Shown here: positions 7,921 to 16,761 of the stretch, in pieces
Numbering within the stretch: position 1 is the first letter of the stretch
Layout of the letters: each line of letters starts with the position of its first letter
Assembly: GCA_028714695.1 (NCBI GenBank)
Contig: JAQTLX010000017.1
Span: forward strand, 1 to 64,000
Direction of reading: 5' to 3'
DNA: 64,000 nucleotides
Source: Ignavibacteria bacterium
GTDB taxonomy: Bacteria > Bacteroidota > Ignavibacteria > Tepidaquicellales > Tepidaquicellaceae
Position numbers and translations under genes: made by a program
The notes under the pieces: generated by a model
Seen by the model: only the letters and a program-made list of their open reading frames with translations
What the model was told of the DNA's origin: nothing
Databases searched by the model: none

Positions 7921-9957
7921 ATGGAATTTGCATTACAAAAATTACCGGTTCTAGTCTTACTGATACCCATGCTCAGTTTCCTCGTGCTCGCTTTCTTCGG
8001 AAAGAGACTGCCGAGGGGCGGGGATTGGTTCGGAACATCGCTGCTGTTCATTAATCTTGCGATTTCAGGATTTATTCTCATTGCTTTCGGTGTTGCAGGA
8101 AGATACGAACTGAACCTTGAATGGTTTAATCTCGGGAACAATAATGTTTTAGGACTGACGAAATTCTTCGCCGGATTCCAGATAGACGAGTTAACGGCAA
8201 TTATGCTCGTGGTCGTGAATGCAATCAGCGCTTTCGTGCATTTGTTTTCCATTAAATATATGGAAGGCGACACGAAGTATACAAGATATTATGCTTTCCT
8301 CGGTCTGTTTACGTTTTCAATGCTCGGACTGGTACTGACGAATAATATTCTTCTGATGTATGTATTCTGGGAACTCGTGGGTCTGAGTTCATACCTTCTT
8401 ATCGGTTTCTGGTATGAAAAGAAAGCCCCGCAGGAAGCTGCTAAGAAAGCGTTCCTTGTCAACAGAATAGGCGATGTAGGTTTCTTTCTCGGAATTTCGG
8501 TTCTATTCCTTACTATCGGTTCACTGACATTCACTGATATTTTTGCAGGCGTAGCGGCAGGAAAACTTGCCGGCGGTACACTGACGGCAGCAGGTTTATT
8601 ATTATTCTGCGGTGCAGTCGGAAAATCCGCGCAGTTTCCTTTACACGTTTGGCTTCCGGATGCTATGGAAGGTCCTACTCCCGTGTCGGCTCTAATTCAT
8701 GCTGCCACAATGGTCGCCGCAGGCGTGTATCTTGTAGCAAGAATCTTTGTTATTCTGTCTGCCGATGCCCTTACTGTAGTAACTTTTATAGGCATTATCA
8801 CCGCTTTTATTTCGGCTACTATTGCTCTTACACAAAATGATATTAAAAAGGTTCTGGCATATTCAACAATAAGCCAGTTAGGCTATATGATTATGGCTAT
8901 CGGAGTCGGAGCATATTCATTCGGATTTTTCCATCTCGTAACACACGCATTTTTCAAAGCATGCCTGTTCTTAACCGCAGGTTCGGTTATTTACGGAATG
9001 CATCACATTCAGGATATCAGGGAAATGGGCGGTCTCAGGAAAAAGATGCCCATAACTTTCTATACTTTCTTAATGGCAACGCTGGCAATATCAGGTGTTC
9101 CTTTAACGTCAGGTTTCCTCAGCAAAGACGCGATTTTATCGGCGACTCTTGCATTCGCCGGTGTTAACGGAGGCGTTACTTATATTGTGCCTATTCTCGC
9201 ATTCGGTGTCGCTGGTCTGACGGCATTTTATATGTTCAGGCTTCTAATTATAACGTTCCTCGGCGAGCCTAAGAATCAGGAAAAATATGACCATTGCCAC
9301 GAATCGCCGTGGCAAATGACTATCCCGCTGATTTCGCTTGCAGTACTTTCATTCTTCGGATTCTTCTCGCTGAATCCGCTTTCCGCTGACCACGGATGGT
9401 TCCTTTCAATGGTTAAGATGCCTGAATCTATTCTTGCAGGAACGAAAGGAGCATTTTATCATATACTTCCTCTCGAGGAATTCACAGAACATTTACATCA
9501 TGCGCATACAACAGCCATGATTCTTTCTCTGCTGATTTCAGGCATTGGAATATTAACGGCATTTGTATTCTATTACTGGAAGAAGGTCAATGTAGATAAA
9601 CTTACGGATTCAATTAAACCGTTATATAATTTTTCACTTAATAAATGGTACTTTGACGAACTTTACGATAAGACTGCGGTAGCATTTACAATGAGCCTCT
9701 CAAGACTCAGCAGTTGGTTCGATGCAAAAGTTGTAGACGGTGTTGTCAACGGCTCGGCATCGTTTACGAGAGTATTCTCGAAGTACACGGGTCTGTTCGA
9801 TAATATATTTGTGGACGGACTCGTAAATCTTATGGGCGGACTTGTCGGTGCATTCGGACTTTTATTCAGAAAGTTCCAGACAGGTAAGATACAGACTTAT
9901 ATTGCATTCCTTGTATTTGGAATAATAATTCTGTATTTCGTTTTTCGTGCAATGTAG
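7921..9957 (+). CDS. nuoL: NADH-quinone oxidoreductase subunit L (antiporter-like)
   Basis: This is the distal proton-pumping, Mrp-antiporter-like subunit with the long lateral helix at the C-terminus. The 678-aa protein has VFWELVGLSSYLLIGFW (about 143-159), the pump Lys region GKSAQFPLHVWLPDAMEGPTP (about 234-254) and THAFFKACLFL (about 341-351). Length and order fit nuoL. It is followed by a hairpin and a tRNA-Leu gene before nuoM. Confidence 0.97.
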   Translation: MEFALQKLPVLVLLIPMLSFLVLAFFGKRLPRGGDWFGTSLLFINLAISGFILIAFGVAGRYELNLEWFNLGNNNVLGLTKFFAGFQIDELTAIMLVVVNAISAFVHLFSIKYMEGDTKYTRYYAFLGLFTFSMLGLVLTNNILLMYVFWELVGLSSYLLIGFWYEKKAPQEAAKKAFLVNRIGDVGFFLGISVLFLTIGSLTFTDIFAGVAAGKLAGGTLTAAGLLLFCGAVGKSAQFPLHVWLPDAMEGPTPVSALIHAATMVAAGVYLVARIFVILSADALTVVTFIGIITAFISATIALTQNDIKKVLAYSTISQLGYMIMAIGVGAYSFGFFHLVTHAFFKACLFLTAGSVIYGMHHIQDIREMGGLRKKMPITFYTFLMATLAISGVPLTSGFLSKDAILSATLAFAGVNGGVTYIVPILAFGVAGLTAFYMFRLLIITFLGEPKNQEKYDHCHESPWQMTIPLISLAVLSFFGFFSLNPLSADHGWFLSMVKMPESILAGTKGAFYHILPLEEFTEHLHHAHTTAMILSLLISGIGILTAFVFYYWKKVNVDKLTDSIKPLYNFSLNKWYFDELYDKTAVAFTMSLSRLSSWFDAKVVDGVVNGSASFTRVFSKYTGLFDNIFVDGLVNLMGGLVGAFGLLFRKFQTGKIQTYIAFLVFGIIILYFVFRAM

Positions 9958-9967
9958 TTTCAAAACC

Positions 9968-9998
9968 CGTTAAAGAAATTTAACGCGTGTTCTTTTTA
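9968..9998 (+). terminator. Hairpin between nuoL and tRNA-Leu
   Basis: A 7-bp inverted repeat (CGTTAAA at 9968-9974, TTTAACG at 9979-9985) with a GAAA loop lies 10 bases after the nuoL stop. Nine bases on there is a short T run. It may be a weak terminator or attenuator, or a processing signal separating the mRNA from the tRNA. The stem is AT-rich, so strength is uncertain. Confidence 0.45.
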
Positions 9999-10006
9999 AT
10001 AGCCAA

Positions 10007-10092
10007 GCCGAAATGGCGGAATTGGTAGACGCACTGGACTCAAAATCCAGCGGGACTCAAATCCCGTGAGGGTTCGACTCCCTCTTTCGGCA
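10007..10092 (+). tRNA. tRNA-Leu (anticodon CAA)
   Basis: The acceptor stem GCCGAAA pairs with TTTCGGC, discriminator A, and CCA is not encoded. The anticodon arm is CTGGA-CTCAAAA-TCCAG, giving anticodon CAA. The long variable arm expected of tRNA-Leu is present (about GCGGGACTCAAATCCCGT), as is a TTCGACT T-loop. It lies on the same strand between nuoL and nuoM, inside an otherwise continuous complex I operon. Confidence 0.95.
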
Positions 10093-10140
10093 CAGATGCA
10101 ATAAAAGTAAATAAAAATAAATAAATAAATTTTAATTGAG

Positions 10141-11721
10141 ATGATTGAATTTAAACTTCTTGGAATTGGGATACTGACTTGGATGGTCTTTCTGCCCATA
10201 TTAGGCATGGTTGTCTTGCTTTTAATGCCCAAGAGTGCGGAGAAATACATAAAGTATGTGGCGGTTGGTTTCACATCGCTTCTATTGGTTCTCGCTGCAG
10301 TTCTGCTCGCAGTATATGATCCGTCTAAGGCGGGTGTCAATACTCTCTCGGGATTTCAATTCGTCGAGAAACTTACGTGGATAGATATTCCCGCGTATCT
10401 TTTCGACGGCAGGATAAAAATTGAGTATTTCCTCGGCGTCGATGGTATCTCGTTTCCAATGGTTCTTTTAACGGCATTAATTTCTTTTGTCGGTGCAATC
10501 GCTTCGTTCAGCGTAAAGCGTAATGAAAAAGGATACTATGTAATGTATCTTTTCCTTGTTACCGGTATGATGGGCGTTTTTGTTGCACTCGATTTCTTCC
10601 TGTTCTTTGTTTTCTGGGAAATCATGCTTCTTCCTATGTATTTCCTTATCGGTATTTGGGGCGGCGAAAGAAGAGAATATGCGGCAATAAAGTTCTTTCT
10701 GTATACATTGTTCGGAAGTGCGTTCATACTTCTTGTAATGATCGGATTGTACTTCAGTTCAAAAGATCCCGAAACAGGCTTGCGTACTTTTAATATGATA
10801 ACACTTATGGACCCGAGAACATTTGCTCCCGATTCCATATTCGGAGTACTTAACGTAACCTGGAGGTTAATTGCATTCGCTGCGCTCTTTGTGGGATTTG
10901 CAATCAAAGTGCCTGCTTTCCCGTTCCATACATGGCTGCCCGATGCACACGTCGAAGCGCCGACGGCTATCTCTGTTATTCTTGCCGGTGTCTTGCTTAA
11001 GATGGGTACATACGGAATGCTCAGAATTTCATGGTCAATATTCCCTGACGGTGCAAGATACTTTATGGTGCCGATTGCGATAATTGCTGCAATAAATATT
11101 ATTTACGGTGCACTGTGCGCTATGGCTCAGAAGGACTTCAAAAAACTCATTGCATATTCGTCCATATCCCACATGGGTTATGTGCTTCTCGGAATGGCGT
11201 CATGTACGCAGATTGGAATAAACGGAGCCATATTCCAGATGTTCAATCACGGCACAATCACGGCAGTACTCTTCCTTTCGGTGGGAGTCATTTACGACAG
11301 AGCCCACACAAGAGGTCTGAACGATTTCGGCGGTCTCGCAAACAAGATGCCGAAATATTTCGCGGTTATTATGGTCGCAATGTTCGCATCTATAGGCTTG
11401 CCGGGATTAAGCGCGTTTATCAGTGAAACATTCATATTCTTAGGCGGTTTTAAAAATGAATTTATCAGAGTTATTGCAATCATCTCAACTCTCGGAATAA
11501 TTCTTAATGCGGCATATATACTCTGGACAATTCAAAGATTGTTCCTCGGAACACTTCCCGAAAAATGGAATATCTTGACTGATATCAATGCAAGAGAATT
11601 AATCAGTACCGTACCGCTTTTGGTTATAGTGATTTTCCTTGGAATATTTCCGTCATTTATGATAAATCTGATGACCACTTCGGTCAATCAGTTGGTTAAT
11701 TTTATTTGGGGTATAAATTAA
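10141..11721 (+). CDS. nuoM: NADH-quinone oxidoreductase subunit M (antiporter-like)
   Basis: The second antiporter-like pump of complex I. The 526-aa protein has FFVFWEIMLLPMYFLIGIWGG (helix 5 Glu, about 155-175), FAIKVPAFPFHTWLPDAHVEAPT (about 258-280) and FNHGTITAVLFL (about 368-379), all typical of NuoM. The ATG at 10141 is 48 bases after the tRNA-Leu gene, so its transcript either reads through the tRNA or starts in that gap. nuoN follows after 18 bases. Confidence 0.97.
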   Translation: MIEFKLLGIGILTWMVFLPILGMVVLLLMPKSAEKYIKYVAVGFTSLLLVLAAVLLAVYDPSKAGVNTLSGFQFVEKLTWIDIPAYLFDGRIKIEYFLGVDGISFPMVLLTALISFVGAIASFSVKRNEKGYYVMYLFLVTGMMGVFVALDFFLFFVFWEIMLLPMYFLIGIWGGERREYAAIKFFLYTLFGSAFILLVMIGLYFSSKDPETGLRTFNMITLMDPRTFAPDSIFGVLNVTWRLIAFAALFVGFAIKVPAFPFHTWLPDAHVEAPTAISVILAGVLLKMGTYGMLRISWSIFPDGARYFMVPIAIIAAINIIYGALCAMAQKDFKKLIAYSSISHMGYVLLGMASCTQIGINGAIFQMFNHGTITAVLFLSVGVIYDRAHTRGLNDFGGLANKMPKYFAVIMVAMFASIGLPGLSAFISETFIFLGGFKNEFIRVIAIISTLGIILNAAYILWTIQRLFLGTLPEKWNILTDINARELISTVPLLVIVIFLGIFPSFMINLMTTSVNQLVNFIWGIN

Positions 11722-11739
11722 AAACTAAATTATACTTAA

Positions 11740-13233
11740 GTGTTAGAACAAACGTTAAATAGTTTAAAGAGTTTTATTCCCGAAACGGTTCTGATTGTTT
11801 CGCTGATAGTCTGCATTATACTCGACCTGATTTTAAGAAAGAAATCTGCGATAGTTTCCGTTGCGGGAATAATCGGAATTATTATCAGCGCGTATTTTGC
11901 CTGGATGCAGTTAGACATGAAGGGAATCGCTTTCTCGGGCATGATTGTAGTTGATCCGTACTCCGTGTTTTTCAAAATGATATTCGCTTTATCGACGATT
12001 ATAATCATAATATTCGCGTTATTCTCAAAAGAAATATTCGAATCTACTCATAAGAACGAACATGTTTATTTAATGATATCTCTGGCTCTGGGAGCGAATC
12101 TGATGGCTTCGTCGGTGAATCTTCTTATGATGTATCTGTCGCTGGAAACTGTCAGCATTACATCATATATACTATCAGGCTATAATAAAAAGGTGAAACG
12201 CTCTTCTGAGTCTGCAATGAAGTATGTCATTTACGGTGCTGCATCATCCGGTATAATGATATACGGCATCAGCCTGCTTTACGGATTTACAGGTTCTATG
12301 AATATTTTTGAAATCAGCATGTTCCTTTCGAAAGCAAATCTTGCTTCGAGTCCTCTGATGGTTCTCTGTATCGTAATGATACTCGCCGGTTTCGGCTATA
12401 AGATTTCATCCGTACCGTTCCATTTCTGGACGCCCGATGTTTATGAAGGCGCGCCGATTCCCGTTACCGCATTTTTGGCAGTTACTTCTTCGGCTGCGGG
12501 TTTTGCAGTGCTGATAAGATTTTTTGCGACCACATTCCTTCAGAACGGCATGATTTTGAACGGGAACTTCGGGATTATTCCCGGCGTAAACTGGCCGGAA
12601 ATAATCATTGTCCTTTCTGTCGCATCGATGATACTCGGTAATTTCGTGGCAGTCTGGCAGACAAGTGTCAAAAGAATGCTTGCATATTCATCTATCGCGC
12701 AGGGCGGTTATATTATGCTTGGTCTGGTAGTTGCAAATCAACAGGGTATTACTGCTATGCTGATTTACTTGATGGCATACTTATTTATGAATTTAGGCGC
12801 ATTCTTTGTGCTGATATTAATATCAAATAAACTCGACACCGATGAATTAATCGGAATGAAAGGACTTGGATACAAGGCTCCTGTAATTTGTATAGCAATG
12901 GCAGTATTCATGCTTGCTCTTTCGGGAATTCCTTCTACAATCGGTTTTGTCGGTAAGTTTTATCTGTTCTCTGCGCTTATTCATTCGAATATGTTTTGGC
13001 TTGCTCTTGTTGCTTTGATGAACAGCGTTGTCTCTCTTTTCTTCTATATCAAGGTGTTAAAGTATATGTTCCTTATGAAACCCGATGAAGGCGATACACA
13101 GAAATTAAAATTTAGTCCCGGTGCTTATATAATGCTTTTTGCTCTTGCAATACCGACAATGTTTTTCGGTCTTTATTTTACACCTCTGGTAAGGATTGCT
13201 GAATTTTCGGCAACGATGTTCGGTATAAAATAG
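11740..13233 (+). CDS. nuoN: NADH-quinone oxidoreductase subunit N (antiporter-like)
   Basis: The third antiporter-like pump and last gene of the operon. The 497-aa protein has YLSLETVSITSYILSGY (about 129-145), FKISSVPFHFWTPDVYEGAP-type sequence (about 222-240) and LALSGIPSTIGFVGKFYLF (about 393-411). The start is GTG at 11740. A strong terminator follows at 13260. No nuoE, nuoF or nuoG is adjacent on either side. Confidence 0.96.
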   Translation: MLEQTLNSLKSFIPETVLIVSLIVCIILDLILRKKSAIVSVAGIIGIIISAYFAWMQLDMKGIAFSGMIVVDPYSVFFKMIFALSTIIIIIFALFSKEIFESTHKNEHVYLMISLALGANLMASSVNLLMMYLSLETVSITSYILSGYNKKVKRSSESAMKYVIYGAASSGIMIYGISLLYGFTGSMNIFEISMFLSKANLASSPLMVLCIVMILAGFGYKISSVPFHFWTPDVYEGAPIPVTAFLAVTSSAAGFAVLIRFFATTFLQNGMILNGNFGIIPGVNWPEIIIVLSVASMILGNFVAVWQTSVKRMLAYSSIAQGGYIMLGLVVANQQGITAMLIYLMAYLFMNLGAFFVLILISNKLDTDELIGMKGLGYKAPVICIAMAVFMLALSGIPSTIGFVGKFYLFSALIHSNMFWLALVALMNSVVSLFFYIKVLKYMFLMKPDEGDTQKLKFSPGAYIMLFALAIPTMFFGLYFTPLVRIAEFSATMFGIK

Positions 13234-13259
13234 AATAAGGTTTTAAATATAATATTGAA

Positions 13260-13284
13260 AAGCCGGTTCATCCGGCTTTTTTTG
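13260..13284 (+). terminator. Rho-independent terminator of the nuo operon
   Basis: A perfect 7-bp stem (AAGCCGG at 13260-13266, CCGGCTT at 13272-13278) with a 5-base loop and a seven-T tract that begins inside the stem. It lies 27 bases after the nuoN stop. Confidence 0.9.
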
Positions 13285-13354
13285 TCATTGTTTTCTGTTT
13301 CACCTTTTAATAAATATTCCTAATACTTAATATTATATAATTATTTTATTATTT

Positions 13355-14167
13355 ATGCCCGAAAAATGTTTTTACGATATTTCGAACGTAAAAAAGCAGG
13401 ATAAATTTGAATATCCGGATTTTTTCGCGCGGTTTTATGATGTAATATATGACAGCATCCGGTCCGCCGTCGACCATGAATATTATCTTGAACAGGTTTC
13501 CAAATGCAAAGGTAAAATCCTTGAGGTAGGTGTAGGAACAGGCAGATTATTTATTGATGCTCTCAATAGCGGTGCAGACGTATATGGAATTGATATAAGC
13601 GCTTCGATGATTGATATACTTCGCACTAAAATATCCGAAGAACATCATAACCGCGTATTCGTCAAAGATATCTGCGATTTAAATCTCGGTGTGAAGTTCG
13701 ATATGATTATCGCTCCGTTCCGCATCTTCCAGCATATACTCGATTCAGACGACCAGTTGACTGCGCTGAACAATATCCATAAGCATCTAAATATCGGAGG
13801 CACATTTATTTTTGACGTTTATATTCCCGACCTGAATATTCTCCAAAACGGATTTGATGACGTTATGGATTTCGAGGGAGAATATGAACCCGGGCATATA
13901 CTGAAAAGATATGTCTCTTCTCACTCAAATCTGATTGAACAGATAAATGAAATAAAAATGACATTTGAATGGGAAGAGGACGGAAAAGTTATAAGGAAAG
14001 AATGGTTAAACAATATGCGTTATTACTTCAGATTCGAACTGGAAAACCTGATAAGATTGTCAAATTTGAGGCTTATTGACGTATATGGTGACTTTTTGGG
14101 CGGAAAATTGAACAATGAATCCGCGGATTTTGTTTTGGTTTGTAAGAACGACGCATTAAAAATGTAA
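13355..14167 (+). CDS. SAM-dependent class I methyltransferase
   Basis: The 270-aa protein has the Rossmann motif I ILEVGVGTGRLFIDAL (about 55-70) and an acidic post-I strand VYGIDISASMIDIL (about 76-89). It also has a motif II-like FDMIIAPFRIFQHI segment (about 117-130) and the strand GTFIFDVYIPD. There is no signal peptide. The substrate cannot be told from sequence. It stands alone after the nuo terminator, and its stop codon sits in the loop of the next terminator. Confidence 0.85.
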   Translation: MPEKCFYDISNVKKQDKFEYPDFFARFYDVIYDSIRSAVDHEYYLEQVSKCKGKILEVGVGTGRLFIDALNSGADVYGIDISASMIDILRTKISEEHHNRVFVKDICDLNLGVKFDMIIAPFRIFQHILDSDDQLTALNNIHKHLNIGGTFIFDVYIPDLNILQNGFDDVMDFEGEYEPGHILKRYVSSHSNLIEQINEIKMTFEWEEDGKVIRKEWLNNMRYYFRFELENLIRLSNLRLIDVYGDFLGGKLNNESADFVLVCKNDALKM

Positions 14168-14185
14168 GTTTAATGCGATTTTTTT
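14153..14185 (+). terminator. Terminator overlapping the methyltransferase stop codon
   Basis: An 8-bp perfect stem (GCATTAAA at 14153-14160, TTTAATGC at 14169-14176) with the TAA stop in its 8-base loop is followed by GATTTTTTT. The overlap of the last codons with the terminator is compact and uncommon. Confidence 0.75.
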
Positions 14186-14248
14186 GCAACTTTTGAATAC
14201 GTAAAACGTATTTTATATAGGGAATTTTATAAATTTTAATTTACGGCT

Positions 14249-15208
14249 ATGAAACACTTGGATAAACTTAAATCATCACTAATTATTGCTTTCGTTGCCG
14301 GTTTTATTTATTACGCTTTTGCTGATTTTGATACAATAAAGAAGATTCCATATTTCGCTTATGAAACATTCAAATCTGCTATCGAGCCTAAGGAGGTGCC
14401 TGAAGAGAATGCGCTTTTAGCAGCGGATAAAAAGCGAAACGAAAATGTAACAAATACTGAAATAGCATCTGTACAGGAATCTGCTTTTTCTGACGCAAAT
14501 TCTTTTCCCGGTATTATGTTCCCAAACCTTCCTGATTTCTCAAATTACATAAAGGCGGGTGATTTTGGAGGAGGAGCAGTCCTTAGCCGCGACTTCAAGC
14601 ATGCCAGAGATTATTCGGTAGGGGATTTTGGTTTTGACTCGGATTTCGGACCAAGCATGGTACGATTAGCCGATTTCAGAGACTGGGAATCTCTTGATTC
14701 AAATGAAAAATTCGTCAAACTTAAAATCAGAAGCCTTGATTCTCTGAATTTGTTCCTTGACGAATCCATGTCCAGACTTAACGAATCATTGACAAAGTTA
14801 AACGAACAGTTGAACAGCGAAGAATTCCTTAAAGCCCTGCCGCATTTCGATTCCGATGAATTTAAAGTCGAATTGGATTTCGATTCCGAATCACTTAAAA
14901 ATGAAATCGAAGAATCGATGAAAGATTTTAAAGAAAGCATGAAGGATTTTAAAAAGGATAAATTCGAATTTAAGAATTATAAATTTGATATGAATGAATT
15001 CAAAGATTCGATGGAGAAGTTCAAAGAAGATATGGAAGAATATAAAGAGAACATGGAAGAATATAAAGAAAGCATGAAAGAATTTCAGGAAAACATGAAA
15101 GAATATAAAGAAGGAATGAAAGAACTGAAGAAGAAAATTAAGAATATGGATTCTTCAAAATCAAAGAAATACGAAAACAGCGGTTCGGGTATTATTATAG
15201 AGAGTTGA
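14249..15208 (+). CDS. Membrane-anchored heptad-repeat coiled-coil protein, function unknown
   Basis: I do not recognise this 319-aa protein. It starts with an uncleaved-looking hydrophobic segment (about residues 10-26). A mixed region with Phe-Pro and Gly-Gly stretches follows (about 85-140). From about 155 it is highly charged and helical. The C-terminal part, about residues 248-296, is seven near-identical heptads of the form MxEYKEx or MKEFxEx, with Met and Phe/Tyr alternating in the two core positions. The tail is short and basic, then GSGIIIES. It probably projects from a membrane as a rod. The gene is monocistronic, with terminators on both sides. Confidence 0.75.
   Translation: MKHLDKLKSSLIIAFVAGFIYYAFADFDTIKKIPYFAYETFKSAIEPKEVPEENALLAADKKRNENVTNTEIASVQESAFSDANSFPGIMFPNLPDFSNYIKAGDFGGGAVLSRDFKHARDYSVGDFGFDSDFGPSMVRLADFRDWESLDSNEKFVKLKIRSLDSLNLFLDESMSRLNESLTKLNEQLNSEEFLKALPHFDSDEFKVELDFDSESLKNEIEESMKDFKESMKDFKKDKFEFKNYKFDMNEFKDSMEKFKEDMEEYKENMEEYKESMKEFQENMKEYKEGMKELKKKIKNMDSSKSKKYENSGSGIIIES
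14990..15136 (+). repeat. Seven tandem 21-bp repeats encoding heptads
   Basis: Units begin at 14990, 15011, 15032, 15053, 15074, 15095 and 15116. Each starts ATG and reads roughly ATGAAAGAATATAAAGAAnnn. They keep the reading frame and encode the heptads of the coiled-coil protein. Copy number could change by slippage in steps of seven residues. Confidence 0.85.
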
Positions 15209-15236
15209 ACATGAGTCCTTTTTTCATAATGTTTCA

Positions 15237-15262
15237 GAGAAGCCCCTTTCGGGGCTTTTCTG
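15237..15262 (+). terminator. Rho-independent terminator after the heptad-repeat gene
   Basis: AAGCCCC-TTTC-GGGGCTTTT forms a stem of at least 7 bp with a tetraloop, extended by near-complementary AGAG/TTCT flanks. It lies about 30 bases after the stop. Confidence 0.85.
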
Positions 15263-15269
15263 TTTATTG

Positions 15270-15504
15270 CCCCTATTATAAATTGTCCTATTATCAAATA
15301 ACCCGAAGGTGATTCCTCTATTGCTCCTCTGTTGAGCCGGCGACGGCTTGTATATCCCTAAGCAAAACCTGCAGGCCTTTTCCAGGATAGGCAAGTCCCA
15401 AATCAAATTTACAATTCATAACTAAAATAAGGATACGGAAAAGGAATGATTTTATGTCCTGTTTGTATTATTTTAATTGGGTCATTTTTAATAATAACTA
15501 TATT
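15270..15504. other. Non-coding stretch with GC-rich hairpin, possible dispersed repeat
   Basis: No convincing gene is present. The segment about 15330-15395 is richer in G and C than its surroundings. It holds a small hairpin (AGCCG-GCGA-CGGCT, about 15334-15347) and the palindrome CCTGCAGG. A minus-strand frame through it reads like protein but starts and ends in junk. The segment could be a dispersed repeat or the remnant of an insertion next to the decayed gene that follows. Confidence 0.35.
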
Positions 15505-16733
15505 ATGAAAAAAAGATATTCGTAATTTGTATATTATTGTGTGCATTCGTAATCGCCTTATTTCTTTCTAAACCCTCTCTAAAAACTCATAAAGAATTTA
15601 TTAAAGATAAACTTCATGCTAATTTGAATGCGGCATCGAATCAGAATAAGTCACTAAATTATGTTGAATTAGAGCAAAAGTTGAAATACAACTATTTTCC
15701 TATTCTTCAAGAAGACAACTATTACTTATTCTCGTCTGTAAAAACACCAATTGATAGGGAATGTGAAACAGTAACATTAGGCATAGCAGGGTTAATAATT
15801 CCTTTAAATAATTTCGATATAAATAAATCATACAAAAAGTCAAACATCGGAATTAATATTACTTCTGACAAGAGTGAATATTCCCTGCTTGAACCCGTCT
15901 GGATAACCGTACAATTTAAAAATACCGGTGCAAATGTTGATTCTATAGATGTTTTTGGCGAATTGGAATTGTATCCTAAATTTCTTGTATAAGATACGCA
16001 CGGAAATATGTTGAAGTATCATTACTTCTTAGCGGATTATGCAACACCGAATATAATAAAACTCGAGAAGAACGAACAAAAGAGTTACGATATTGAATTA
16101 TCAAATGCATACGGCAATATACAGTTAATGGGTAAGTATAGACCGAGAGCTTATTTTTCGGAAGGTAAGTATTCGGTTATGCTAAAACACGGAACTGATT
16201 ATCTCAAAGAAATAATCTATTCAAATAAAATTGAATTCTCATCTAAAACACCTGAAAATAACGATTTGAATATTTTCAATAGATTAATCTATATCTGTAA
16301 AATCTATGACGTAAAATTTACGGATTGGGAGAATTATAATAATGATTTAAAGAGATTGTATTATGATAACAATAGCAATATATATTCCGAAGAAATATTC
16401 TATAACTATTTTCAAAATACACTAATGATACTTGACATCCCTGAGCATAAAGAATATGGAAAGTTATTTAACGATAGATTTATCGGCGAATGTGAGGCAT
16501 TCCTTGACAAAAATCCGGATACATACTATAGCGGGAAAATATTAGAGGGTCTTCTTCCTAATTACGTAAGACGGCTGAATAAATCAAAAGCGGAAGCATA
16601 TTATTATCTGAAGGGCTTGATGAATAAGTATCCTAATACAAAAATACACAGTGCCGTAATTAATTATTTAAGCAATACTAAATATATAAATCGATTTTTT
16701 GAACGCAGAAAAAACAGAGAACTAAATAAATAA
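15505..16733 (+). pseudogene. Decayed gene for a secreted protein (frameshift plus in-frame stop)
   Basis: The ATG at 15505 is followed by seven A and runs into a stop after six codons. One more A would give a normal signal peptide (MKKKIFVICILLCAFVIALFLS) that joins the long frame open from about 15510. That frame then stops at TAA 15990-15992 (FLV-stop) and continues in the same frame with DTHGNMLKYH to 16733. The whole would be about 410 aa: a signal peptide, an Ig-like region with SEYSLLEPVWITVQFKNTG, and a helical C-terminal half. Two independent lesions make a true pseudogene more likely than a single sequencing error. The family is not recognised. Confidence 0.7.
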
Positions 16734-16761
16734 GTACACCTGCCTGATATTATTTTCTTTT

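Noticed and set aside
7611-8273. Minus-strand ORF of 220 codons opposite nuoK and nuoL
   Set aside because: It lies entirely antisense to two well-recognised genes, has basic low-quality sequence and matches no known protein pattern.
9996-10340. Minus-strand ORF of 114 codons across the tRNA-Leu gene
   Set aside because: It is antisense to the tRNA and the start of nuoM; the part with GSRTLTGFESRWILSPVRLP is the usual false peptide read from the back of a tRNA-Leu.
14990-15136. Regular 21-bp repeats as a CRISPR array
   Set aside because: The units are contiguous with no spacers and keep the reading frame of a coding sequence.
15224-15406. Minus-strand ORF of 60 codons (reads ...RFCLGIYKPSPAQQRSNRG)
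   Set aside because: It runs through the terminator hairpin and a GC-rich hairpin; kept only as a possible dispersed repeat, not as a gene.
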